NCBI GenBank assembly: GCA_006969745.1
Contig: CP030886.1
Location: 1,399,234 to 1,463,233, forward strand
Source: Cytophagaceae bacterium
Lineage (GTDB): Bacteria > Bacteroidota > Bacteroidia > Cytophagales > Cyclobacteriaceae
Direction: 5' to 3'
Length of the DNA: 64,000 nucleotides
Shown: piece after piece, positions 56,958 through 64,000 of the stretch
Numbering within the stretch: the first letter of the stretch is position 1
How the letters are laid out: each line of letters begins with the position of its first letter
The notes under the pieces: generated by a model
What the model saw: only the letters and a program-made list of their open reading frames with translations
The model's database searches: none
What the model was told of the DNA's origin: nothing
Translations under genes and position numbers: made by a program

Positions 56958-56972
56958 ACAAGAAATTGAAAA

Positions 56973-59690
56973 ATGAATTCGAGAAAATTAGCAATGGGCG
57001 TATTATTGATTCTGCCTACAATTGTTTTTAGTCAAATTAGCTTAGGTGGGAAACCATATTCACTTCTGATAGACTCTGTTATGCAGTCTGGGTTCAATAA
57101 CTCTGCAAGGACGGAGATCCCAAAGTCTAAGTCATTCATTTATAATTCAATAAATAATTACAGCGAAAAAGCGCGTTCCCAAAAATTGGAAGCAAGTTGT
57201 GAAAATTGTAGATCTAAATATTTTGGAAGTGGTATTGATTTGGATATTGATATAAAAAAAGACGGAGAAAAAACAGTTTTGAATAACGGAACACTATATA
57301 AAATTGATATAGAATCTAAAACAGCTTTTGGCATATCTTTTTACTTTGATAATTATGAGTTACCTAAAACTGCAGCGCTATTCATTTACAATGAAGATAA
57401 GTCAAGAGTTCTTGGCGCCTTCACTCATATAAACAATCGACCTGATAGAAAATTTACTACTGCCAATGTTCCCGGAAGTAAAATCACATTAGAATATTTT
57501 GAAGAAAATGATTCTGAATTTGAAGGAAAACTACATCTATATAGAATAGTCCATGCATTCTACGATATCCACTCTGAACCATTTGATCAAAATGCAAATA
57601 CTGGAGGTAAAAGCACCAGCAATAGCAATTGTTTTGAAGATATTACTTGTGAAGAAAACTATCAAGATTTGAGGAAAGGTGTTTGTAGAATTGCTTATTA
57701 TGATTCAAATAATCAATTAGCTGGCGCAAGGACTGGATTTCTTGTCAATAGTACTGACCCATTCAAGTCCTCATACGTGTTAACTGCGGCTCATGGTTTA
57801 AGCCCTATTTTTAGTGATGATACATCATCAGAGCAAGATTTTTCTGAATGGGTTTTTGAATTTGGCTATGAAAGTTTCACCTGTGATCTAACCACTCCAA
57901 AAGCCGGAGTTAATAGCCACAATGGATCACGTGCCGTTACAGGCGCACATCCATCTTTACCCGGTGCTACGGCAGATTATTTTTTAGTTGATCTGCAATT
58001 AAATAACATTGAAAATCATTTAGACATAGTAAAATTAGGATGGACAAAGCAAACTAGTAATATTTTCGGTTCAGTTGGCATCAGTCATCCTTTAGGGTTA
58101 CTCAAAAAAATTGCTTTTACCAATACTACTGAATATGTAAATGAGGATGGTATGGGCAGTGAGTGGAAAGTGACATGGAGTAGCGGACATCAGGAGGAAG
58201 GGGCTTCTGGAAGTCCACTTATATCATCTCAGGGTAACAAAGTAATGGGGTTGTTAAGATATGGTGACTCACAATGTGGTAACGGATACGATAAATACCA
58301 GTCTATAAGCCATTTATGGGATAAATATGATAATAATGTTTTTACTTATAGCTTAGGCAACTATCTTGATTATAACAATGAAGGTCTTGAAAGCCTAGAT
58401 CATTTTATCCCTGAGGACGATGATGGAGGAAATGGAAACGGTGGAGGTCCTAATTGTAGTCCTAATTCAATTTATCAGCTTGCAAGTACCATTGGAGAAC
58501 CGGACTTTATAATTGCTGACTTTAATATTTGCGACTCTTATCCCTGTTTCGGAGGAGGAGAAGCGAGTTGTGATGGGTTTTATACTTCTCACGGTATTGT
58601 TGCTACCCTAGGCAATTGTAACAAATTACGTATGGATGAATTTTCAGGGATAATTACAAGCTTTCAATTCAATAAGGATCAAGAAATCATTTTCACATAT
58701 GATCTTTACAACATGGAATCGTCAGGTGAGAAAGTAAAATTTATTGCTACAAATATAATTCCAAATTTTCAGTGTGGCACAGCCAACACTTCACCTGTAT
58801 CAATAGATTGGTCACAAAGTCAATTAATATCGGAAATTAACTACGAATACTGGTACGATCAAGTAACAAATAATTCGCCGGACTTGTTTAATCCTGCGGT
58901 AAAATTTGGATCGTCTTTTACCCCTAATAAAGATTATTCTTATTTGTGGGTGATTTATGAAGACGATCAAGATCCAAACATAAATCAAATATCGATCGAT
59001 AACTTATTAATCCACTCACCAGAAAACTTTAATACCTCAGAACTAAAACATCCAAACTCACTAGGTTTACAAGAATGGTCCATAATTTTTGGTGACGATC
59101 TTGAGGATGACTATTTGGCAGCAGAGTACCTAAATGTTGTTTCAATAGGCTCATCTTCTCCGACTGTTCGATCAGGTAAAAGTGCAACATTTGAGTCAAA
59201 ATCAATCACCTTAGGAAACGGATTTACCGTCGAACCAGGCGGAGAATTAAGGATCACCGCTAGAGGAGCTATGGTGTCAGATGATCCTTACAATCCATCA
59301 GGACCTCTTATTGATGAAAGTTATTATAATCAAGCAGGCTCAGCTATGGCGAACGTTGTTGACGAATATTCAGCAAATTATTCAGATGAGGAATCCTTAT
59401 TCTCAGAGAATAAAAGAGATGATGTAATAACAAACACCAATAATTCTAAATCTATCGATAGAATACTTATCTATCCAAATCCTGCAACACAAACGTTAAA
59501 ACTTACTTCTGAAAGAATCATAGATAAATTGGAAATTATCGATTTAAGCGGTAAAGTTTTGGTGAGTAAAGCAATTAACAATACAATTGATGAGATTGAC
59601 ATTGGGGGACTTAAAAACGGAATCTTTATCGTAAAAATCATTACAAATGAGGGGAAAAGTGAGACTTTTAGGGTTAAGATTGATAGGTAG
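56973..59690 (+). CDS. secreted trypsin/lysyl-endopeptidase-like protease with T9SS sorting domain
   Basis: A 905-residue protein with a signal peptide (cleavage near VFSQ, residue 20). A beta-rich prodomain-like region (about 25-225) precedes a chymotrypsin-fold peptidase with triad His274 (LTAAHG), Asp335 (TADYFLVDL) and Ser412 (EGASGSPLI). The GxSGSP form and a later C-x2-G-x-D-x-Y segment resemble lysyl endopeptidases, so cleavage after Lys is possible but unproven. Residues about 720-760 look like a 3-coathanger stack domain. The last 75 residues (YPNPATQTLKL through GIFIVKIITNEGKSETFRVKI) are a type A T9SS sorting domain. Single lines of this gene are only about 27% GC. Confidence 0.88.
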   Translation: MNSRKLAMGVLLILPTIVFSQISLGGKPYSLLIDSVMQSGFNNSARTEIPKSKSFIYNSINNYSEKARSQKLEASCENCRSKYFGSGIDLDIDIKKDGEKTVLNNGTLYKIDIESKTAFGISFYFDNYELPKTAALFIYNEDKSRVLGAFTHINNRPDRKFTTANVPGSKITLEYFEENDSEFEGKLHLYRIVHAFYDIHSEPFDQNANTGGKSTSNSNCFEDITCEENYQDLRKGVCRIAYYDSNNQLAGARTGFLVNSTDPFKSSYVLTAAHGLSPIFSDDTSSEQDFSEWVFEFGYESFTCDLTTPKAGVNSHNGSRAVTGAHPSLPGATADYFLVDLQLNNIENHLDIVKLGWTKQTSNIFGSVGISHPLGLLKKIAFTNTTEYVNEDGMGSEWKVTWSSGHQEEGASGSPLISSQGNKVMGLLRYGDSQCGNGYDKYQSISHLWDKYDNNVFTYSLGNYLDYNNEGLESLDHFIPEDDDGGNGNGGGPNCSPNSIYQLASTIGEPDFIIADFNICDSYPCFGGGEASCDGFYTSHGIVATLGNCNKLRMDEFSGIITSFQFNKDQEIIFTYDLYNMESSGEKVKFIATNIIPNFQCGTANTSPVSIDWSQSQLISEINYEYWYDQVTNNSPDLFNPAVKFGSSFTPNKDYSYLWVIYEDDQDPNINQISIDNLLIHSPENFNTSELKHPNSLGLQEWSIIFGDDLEDDYLAAEYLNVVSIGSSSPTVRSGKSATFESKSITLGNGFTVEPGGELRITARGAMVSDDPYNPSGPLIDESYYNQAGSAMANVVDEYSANYSDEESLFSENKRDDVITNTNNSKSIDRILIYPNPATQTLKLTSERIIDKLEIIDLSGKVLVSKAINNTIDEIDIGGLKNGIFIVKIITNEGKSETFRVKIDR

Positions 59691-60831
59691 CCTGTACCTG
59701 ATATTTCTGATCTCATTGCATTCTCAAGCTCAGAATACCTTTGAATCAGAGCTTTCAAATGCGAACAAAAAAATAGCGACTGATTTTATTAGGTCAAATC
59801 ATTATCTAGGTGAAAACTTTTGTTTCTCACCTTTTTTAATAACAGGAATGTTGGGATGGTTACAAATTGGCGCGACCAATCAGTCTTTCGAAGAACTAAG
59901 TAATTTAACAGGCTTAGAAAACGATGTTTTTCTGAGCAGTTTCGAGTCTCTATCTGATTCCTATGCCAATAATTCTAACATTATTTTGTCAAATTCATTA
60001 TGGATAAATGACGATAGTTCGCCTATAAACAGTGAGTTTGTTGAAAATTCTAAAGTAATTAATGCCCATGTTGAAAGAGTGGACTTTCAACAAACGGAGG
60101 ATGCAACCGACAGGATTAACACCTATACATTTGAAAAAACAAAAGGGAAAATTGTTGATTTTTTAGCTGAAAGTTTTTTAAGTTCCAACACAGAAGTAGT
60201 TCTGCTAAATAGTCTGTACATAAAGAACTTATGGAAAAAGCCTTTTGATAAGGAAAACACTTTTAAAGGAAATTTTTATGATATTGATAACACCAGTCAC
60301 AGTGCTGAATTCATGAAAATTGAAAATGGGGTCTACAACAAATTTGCCTCACTGGAATATGAAGCAATCTGCCTGCCATTTGTTGATGATCAGTATGAAA
60401 TGATTTTTTTAAAACCATTTAAGAATACCAGGAAATCAATTGAAAACATTGTTCAAACACTAGATCTAACCTTAATAGAAAATGGTTCGAATAGAAATCG
60501 CTTTGCAAAAGTAGAAGAGTTAATCATTCCAAAATTTACAGTACGATCTGAGATTGATTTGAAAAAAGCATTAATGAGGATGGGTTTAAATTCACCTTTT
60601 ACCAAAGGTGAATTCGAAAAAATTAAACCTGGTTTGGTAATTTACGATGCACTCCATACTACTTTCATAGAGGTAAGTGAAGATGGTACAGAGGCTGCAA
60701 GTAGCTCAGCAGTGGCTATGAATAGAAGTAGAGGAAATAGTTTTATTTTAGATAGGACCTTTATTTATCTTCTATTTGATAAAAAAGAGAAAATGTTTTT
60801 ACTAATTGGAGTATTCAGTTCTCCAAAATAA
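59647..60831 (+). CDS. secreted serpin (serine protease inhibitor)
   Basis: A 394-residue serpin with a signal peptide (about 1-29, ending HSQAQ). Conserved parts are FCFSPFLITGMLGWLQIGA, LSNSLWIND, VVLLNSLYIKNLWKKPFD, and the C-terminal FIYLLFDKKEKMFLLIGVFSSP. The hinge EVSEDGTEAASSSAVA has the small residues needed for loop insertion, so it should be inhibitory. By canonical counting P1 is Ser361 with Arg360 and Arg362 on either side, fitting trypsin-like targets. It overlaps the protease gene by 44 bases and is translationally coupled to it. AT-rich like its neighbour. Confidence 0.93.
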   Translation: MRGKVRLLGLRLIGSLYLIFLISLHSQAQNTFESELSNANKKIATDFIRSNHYLGENFCFSPFLITGMLGWLQIGATNQSFEELSNLTGLENDVFLSSFESLSDSYANNSNIILSNSLWINDDSSPINSEFVENSKVINAHVERVDFQQTEDATDRINTYTFEKTKGKIVDFLAESFLSSNTEVVLLNSLYIKNLWKKPFDKENTFKGNFYDIDNTSHSAEFMKIENGVYNKFASLEYEAICLPFVDDQYEMIFLKPFKNTRKSIENIVQTLDLTLIENGSNRNRFAKVEELIIPKFTVRSEIDLKKALMRMGLNSPFTKGEFEKIKPGLVIYDALHTTFIEVSEDGTEAASSSAVAMNRSRGNSFILDRTFIYLLFDKKEKMFLLIGVFSSPK

Positions 60832-60960
60832 AAGCAAAGTAATACTAGAGGTTATATCGAAAGCATTTTGAACTATATAGTGGCTTTAGTGGATAATTTT
60901 CTACCAACTAATTATACAGGCGGCATTTAATTAAAATAAAAATCTTTCTATTTTAGCGAT

Positions 60961-61032
60961 ATGGTATCAAACTGGATCAAAAAGAGTAAATCTGCAAAGC
61001 AGTCAAAACGACTATTTGTGTCCGGCTATTGA
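60961..61032 (+). CDS. lysine-rich leader peptide of lysA
   Basis: A 23-residue ORF with five Lys, all within residues 7-16 (IKKSKSAKQSK), plus Arg17. The start lies at or near the expected transcription start, so translation may be leaderless. It is followed by an intrinsic terminator 28 bp downstream of its stop and then by lysA, whose product makes lysine. The order promoter, cognate-amino-acid-rich peptide, terminator, biosynthetic gene is that of classical ribosome-mediated attenuators. Coding is supported by the same frame and stop being traceable in the left copy, but the peptide sequence itself is poorly conserved. Confidence 0.5.
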   Translation: MVSNWIKKSKSAKQSKRLFVSGY

Positions 61033-61059
61033 TGATATTTTAAGTATAAAAGATTTTCA

Positions 61060-61089
61060 AAAAACCGGAGTTAGCGCTTCGGTTTTTTT
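61060..61089 (+). terminator. intrinsic terminator before lysA (attenuator candidate)
   Basis: A 9-bp stem pairs 61062-61070 with 61077-61085 around TTAGCG and runs into T residues, ending 26 bp before the lysA ATG. TCCGG at 61021-61025, the end of the leader ORF, can pair with CCGGA at 61065-61069 inside the left arm and would then prevent the terminator. Confidence 0.75.
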
Positions 61090-61115
61090 GTTTAACGAAT
61101 TTAAAATTTTAAAAA

Positions 61116-62324
61116 ATGGAATTTGCAAGCTTAATCAAAGCAACAGAGTCTTTTGGCTCACCACTCTATGTCTATGACGCAGATCAAATGATGGAAAACT
61201 ATAAGCAGTTTATCAAAGCATTTAAAGTGGGCAAACTTAAGGTACATTATGCTTGCAAAGCGCTGAATAATCAGGCTATTCTCAAGCTATTTAACTCAGC
61301 AGGCGCTGGTCTGGATTGTGTCTCTATTGAGGAGGTACATCTGGGGCTACATGCGGGCTATAGTGCCGATGATATCCTCTTCACTCCAAACAACATATCA
61401 ACCGAAGAATATGAGCAAGCGATTGAACTTGGGGTAAAGATCAACGTCGACAACCTTTATACCCTTGAATATTTTGGAATTAATCATCCTGAAGTACCAA
61501 TTTATATCCGGATAAATCCGCATTTAATGGCCGGTGGGAATCAAAACATTTCAGTCGGACATATCGATTCTAAATTCGGTATTTCTATTCACCAAGTCCC
61601 AAATATTGAGCGCATAGTGAAAAAACTAAACATAAATGTGATGGGTGTACATGTTCACACCGGATCGGATATTCTGGATGCTGACATTTTTATCAAAGCG
61701 GCAGAACTTGTTTTTAGCGTGGTTGAAAAATTCGAAACGGTCACTCATATAGACTTTGGAAGTGGCTTTAAGGTAGCCTACAAACCTGACGACCTACACA
61801 CCAATATTGCAAGCTTTGGAAAAAAATTCAGTACGGCTTTTAATGATTTTTGTGAGAAGCAAGGCAAAAAGTATACGCTGGAATTTGAGCCCGGAAAATT
61901 TATGGTTAGCAATGCCGGGTACTTCATTGCCAAGTCAAATTTGATAAAGCAAACAACCTCATGCACATTTGTTGGTTTGAATACCGGATTCAATCATTTG
62001 ATTCGTCCCATGTTTTACAACGCATATCATCACATTGAAAACTTATCCAATCCGAATGGAGAAAAGAAAGTTTATAATGTCGTGGGATATGTATGCGAAA
62101 CAGATTCTTTTGCTTCAGACCGAATCATACCCGAAGTAAGAAAGGGTGACTTGCTGGTGTTTAAAAATGCCGGCGCCTATTGTGCCACGATGGCTTCAAA
62201 CTATAACTCGAGGCCCAGACCGGCAGAAGTCCTATTCTATAAGGGTAAAGATTATCTGATAAAGCGAAGGGAAACTATAGAGGATCTTCTAAGCACACAG
62301 GTAGCAGCTGAAATCGAGTATTAG
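61116..62324 (+). CDS. lysA: diaminopimelate decarboxylase
   Basis: A 402-residue PLP enzyme of the alanine-racemase-like fold that turns meso-DAP into lysine. It shows the PLP-Lys segment KVHYACKALNNQAIL, GLDCVSIEEV, VHVHTGSDI, DFGSGFKV, LEFEPGKFMVSNAGYF, and the dimer-interface VCETDSFASDR and GAYCATMASNYNSRPRPAEVL. Substrate assignment to DAP rather than carboxynorspermidine is favoured by length and these motifs. It is probably controlled by the lysine-rich leader upstream and ends with a hairpin terminator. Confidence 0.93.
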   Translation: MEFASLIKATESFGSPLYVYDADQMMENYKQFIKAFKVGKLKVHYACKALNNQAILKLFNSAGAGLDCVSIEEVHLGLHAGYSADDILFTPNNISTEEYEQAIELGVKINVDNLYTLEYFGINHPEVPIYIRINPHLMAGGNQNISVGHIDSKFGISIHQVPNIERIVKKLNINVMGVHVHTGSDILDADIFIKAAELVFSVVEKFETVTHIDFGSGFKVAYKPDDLHTNIASFGKKFSTAFNDFCEKQGKKYTLEFEPGKFMVSNAGYFIAKSNLIKQTTSCTFVGLNTGFNHLIRPMFYNAYHHIENLSNPNGEKKVYNVVGYVCETDSFASDRIIPEVRKGDLLVFKNAGAYCATMASNYNSRPRPAEVLFYKGKDYLIKRRETIEDLLSTQVAAEIEY

Positions 62325-62360
62325 ATTCTAACACTAAAGGCTGTTAGAATTTCAATTTTT
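62325..62360 (+). terminator. intrinsic terminator of lysA
   Basis: A perfect 9-bp stem pairs 62325-62333 with 62342-62350, followed by TTCAATTTTT. A second perfect hairpin, 62367-62374 with 62380-62387, lies just before the convergent ada gene. Confidence 0.75.
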
Positions 62361-62401
62361 CAAAAGATTCTGAAATAAATTCAGAATGACACGTATTTGA
62401 A

Positions 62402-63442
62402 TTATTGATTTTCAAATTCGTGTTTGAGTAACCATTGCTTGCGGTGGATGCCTCCACCGTAACCTACTATGCTTCCGTCTGACCCGATGATTCTGTGGCA
62501 AGGAATAATGATTGAAATACGATTTTCACCATTGGCTCTTGCCACAGCTCTCACGGCCTTCACATCTCCCACCACATCAGCTTGCTGTTTGTAGGATCGG
62601 GTAATCCCATAAGGTATTTTCAGGAGGGCGTCCCATACTTTTTGCTGAAATTCTGTACCTGGTACAACCAACGGCACATCAAATTCTTTTCGCTTCCCAT
62701 CAAAATATTCATCAAGCTGCATCGAAACTCTATCGATCATTGGATGCTTTCCTGTAACCATTTCTGCTTTCATCCTTCGCTTTATCACTTCCAGCTGTGT
62801 TTCGATCATCTTCCGGTCAGTGAATTCCAATAGGCACAGCCCTTCATCAGTAACACCAATCATCATTGGACCAAGTGGTGTTGCTACGCGATTAATAGTA
62901 ATGATTTGGCCTTCTCTGCCTGGCGAAAATCCTGTCATATTCTTAAAAGTTGCTGAAAAGCCGCTGAGCGAATTGTAGCCTTGCTCAAAAGCAGACTGTG
63001 TCACCGTTTGGCCTTCTTTGATTTTCAAAAAAGCATTATTGATTCTACTCATCCTCAAATATGCTTGAAATGTCATTCCGTGTGTTTTATTAAAGTACCT
63101 TCTGACCCGACTTGGACTGAATCCCAATTTTGTCAATTCATAGTCCTTCCATTTTTTTTCAGGTTCATTTTCCACCGTTTTGAGAAGCGGTAGTAGCCAT
63201 TCCGGACTGGATTGGTATTCTTTCATTGGCCTGCAAATCTTGCATGCGCGATATCCATTGGTCAAGGCTTCCTTTGTAGATGCGAAAAATTCCACATTCT
63301 CGTACTTGGGCTTTCTAGCCGAACAAGTAGGCCTGCAAAAGATACCCGTAGTCCTTACTCCGACAATAAAAACCCCCTCATATTGAGAGTTTTTGTCCAG
63401 AAGGGCCTTATACATTTCGTCAGATGAGGGAAGTGTAATCAT
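62402..63442 (-). CDS. ada: bifunctional Ada: methylation-responsive activator and O6-methylguanine-DNA methyltransferase
   Basis: A 346-residue Ada protein. The N-terminal Ada_Zn_binding domain has Cys36, Cys40, Cys67 and Cys70 (FCRPTC, CKIC); Cys36 should accept methyl groups from phosphotriesters. An AraC-type HTH follows (about 85-180), then the methyltransferase domain with acceptor Cys315 in IIPCHRIIGSDG. All catalytic cysteines are present. The -7 element TATTTTTG (63447-63454, minus strand) lies so close to the ATG that the mRNA would be nearly leaderless. Confidence 0.96.
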   Translation of the reverse strand: MITLPSSDEMYKALLDKNSQYEGVFIVGVRTTGIFCRPTCSARKPKYENVEFFASTKEALTNGYRACKICRPMKEYQSSPEWLLPLLKTVENEPEKKWKDYELTKLGFSPSRVRRYFNKTHGMTFQAYLRMSRINNAFLKIKEGQTVTQSAFEQGYNSLSGFSATFKNMTGFSPGREGQIITINRVATPLGPMMIGVTDEGLCLLEFTDRKMIETQLEVIKRRMKAEMVTGKHPMIDRVSMQLDEYFDGKRKEFDVPLVVPGTEFQQKVWDALLKIPYGITRSYKQQADVVGDVKAVRAVARANGENRISIIIPCHRIIGSDGSIVGYGGGIHRKQWLLKHEFENQ

Positions 63443-63446
63443 GATT

Positions 63447-63454
63447 CAAAAATA
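63447..63454 (-). promoter_or_regulatory. -7 element before ada
   Basis: Minus-strand TATTTTTG matches TAnnTTTG and ends 4 bp before the ada start codon. Transcription from it would give an almost leaderless mRNA. Confidence 0.45.
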
Positions 63455-63512
63455 GGAGAAGCATAATCTACGATACAACCGAAATTTGAACAAGTATTTT
63501 TATTTTACTGAT

Positions 63513-63854
63513 ATGGCATTTAATGAACAACTAGCAGATCTTTTGCGACAAGAATTAAAAGAACGGAGCATTCCTTTTGAAGAAAAGAAGATGATGGGTG
63601 GATTGTGCATTATGGTGGATGATAAAATGTGTGTGGGAGTAATAAAGGATGACCTAATGGCAAGAGTGGGACCTCATGTGTATGATGAAGCATTGGCTCG
63701 TCCAAATGCTCGTGAAATGGATTTTACCAAACGCCCAATGAAAGGATATCTATATGTGAATGCTGACGGCTGGGATAATAATGAAGAACTAAGAGAGTGG
63801 GTAAATCTCTGTCTGATTTTCAATAAAGAGGCTAAATCTTCAAAAAAGAAGTGA
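63513..63854 (+). CDS. TfoX N-terminal domain protein
   Basis: Start placed at ATG 63513 (MAFNEQLADLL); the frame also begins upstream at TTG 63486. The 113-residue protein has only the TfoX/Sxy N-terminal domain: EQLADLLRQELKERSIPFEEKKMMGGLCIMVDDKMCVGV, DDLMARVGPHVYDEAL and MKGYLYVNADGWDNNEELREWV. Short stand-alone forms are common and are not shown to control competence. It diverges from ada. Confidence 0.9.
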   Translation: MAFNEQLADLLRQELKERSIPFEEKKMMGGLCIMVDDKMCVGVIKDDLMARVGPHVYDEALARPNAREMDFTKRPMKGYLYVNADGWDNNEELREWVNLCLIFNKEAKSSKKK

Positions 63855-63933
63855 TCATACTTTCAGGTGATTTTTCACAAATACTTTTTAACTTTTATAG
63901 AAGATTCTATCATTGACCATAAAAAGTAAAGCT

Positions 63934-64000
63934 ATGCATTACACCTGCGAAATTGATATTGACAAGCCTCGCCATGAGGTAGTTAAACTTTTTGATAACC
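63934..64000 (+). CDS. start of an SRPBCC/START-like protein (3' end outside window)
   Basis: An ATG at 63934 opens a frame to the window edge: MHYTCEIDIDKPRHEVVKLF. The alternating first strand followed by KPRHEVVKLF is the usual beginning of an SRPBCC ligand-binding domain. Only 22 codons are visible, so the assignment is tentative. The gene starts 79 bp after the TfoX-N gene. Confidence 0.5.
   Translation, partial: MHYTCEIDIDKPRHEVVKLFDN

Larger units (their letters stand above)
60949..61131 (+). repeat. right copy: intact lysA control region
   Basis: The partner of 56777-56955. It carries a -7 element TATTTTAG (60949-60956, one mismatch), a 23-codon ORF starting 5 bp later, an intrinsic terminator at 61060-61089 and the lysA start at 61116. 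The two copies flank exactly the protease-serpin pair. Confidence 0.85.

Noticed and set aside
60949..61115. Lysine riboswitch upstream of lysA
   Set aside because: The leader shows no sign of the conserved lysine-riboswitch core and its helices; the short Lys-rich ORF plus a terminator explains the layout better.
56777..61131. Insertion sequence or composite transposon bounded by the repeats
   Set aside because: No transposase, integrase or terminal inverted repeat is present between or beside the copies, and the repeats consist of promoter, leader and gene-start sequence.
1..64000. tRNA, rRNA or CRISPR loci
   Set aside because: No TPsiC-like GGTTCGAATCC segment with a matching acceptor stem, no rRNA core sequence and no regularly spaced repeat array was found by reading the intergenic regions.

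Overview
The window reads as a chromosomal segment of a marine-type Bacteroidota, most likely order Cytophagales (Reichenbachiella/Ekhidna/Marivirga-like); the exact taxon is inferred. The signs are the Bacteroidota promoter element TAnnTTTG in front of many genes (best case rplU, TTTG-N19-TATCTTTG), a type IX secretion C-terminal domain, DUF4270 and DUF4286 proteins, a Rho factor with a large charged insertion, a 1117-residue SecA, a stand-alone glycogen-synthase N-terminal half, and many small lipoproteins. Gene density is high and no rRNA, tRNA, CRISPR array or insertion sequence was seen.

Layout: 1-4.6 kb holds the tail of a secreted protein, a lipoprotein, a membrane gene broken by a -1 frameshift, a LiaS/NarL-type two-component pair and an M23 lipoprotein. 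4.6-11 kb carries rplS, dapF, secA, a SPOR-like lipoprotein and an M20 amidohydrolase. 11-16 kb looks like a phosphate locus: an OprP-like porin diverging from two Na/Pi symporters and two small membrane proteins. 16-24.8 kb has an AraC regulator, an acyl-CoA dehydrogenase, a zinc protease, the panC-panD-flippase operon, the glycogen synthase-like half protein and a DUF4270 lipoprotein. 24.8-37.4 kb is mainly housekeeping (glmS, a RidA protein, gltX, a saccharopine/alanine dehydrogenase-like enzyme, rho, serS, prolyl oligopeptidase).

37.5-41.8 kb is a carotenoid locus: a MerR regulator with a B12-binding-type C-terminus, an ECF sigma factor, crtI, crtB and crtZ. The space before the sigma gene has two copies of the inverted repeat GTTTAAC-N14-GTTAAAC straddling a promoter. 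A solitary NUMOD4/HNH endonuclease-like gene follows, then rpmA-rplU, nrdB-nrdA, acs, rpsT, radC, pheT, a coiled-coil gene, zapA and rny.

The most unusual part is 56.75-61.13 kb. About 180 bp covering a promoter, a short ORF, an intrinsic terminator and the first codons of lysA occurs twice as imperfect direct repeats. The right copy precedes intact lysA and its short ORF is lysine-rich, which fits a ribosome-mediated lysine attenuator. The left copy is decayed (nonsense codon, lysA start truncated after five codons). Between the copies lies an AT-rich two-gene cassette: a trypsin/lysyl-endopeptidase-like protease with a type IX sorting domain, and an overlapping secreted serpin whose reactive loop contains Arg-Ser-Arg. 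The window ends with ada, a TfoX-N protein and the start of an SRPBCC-type gene.
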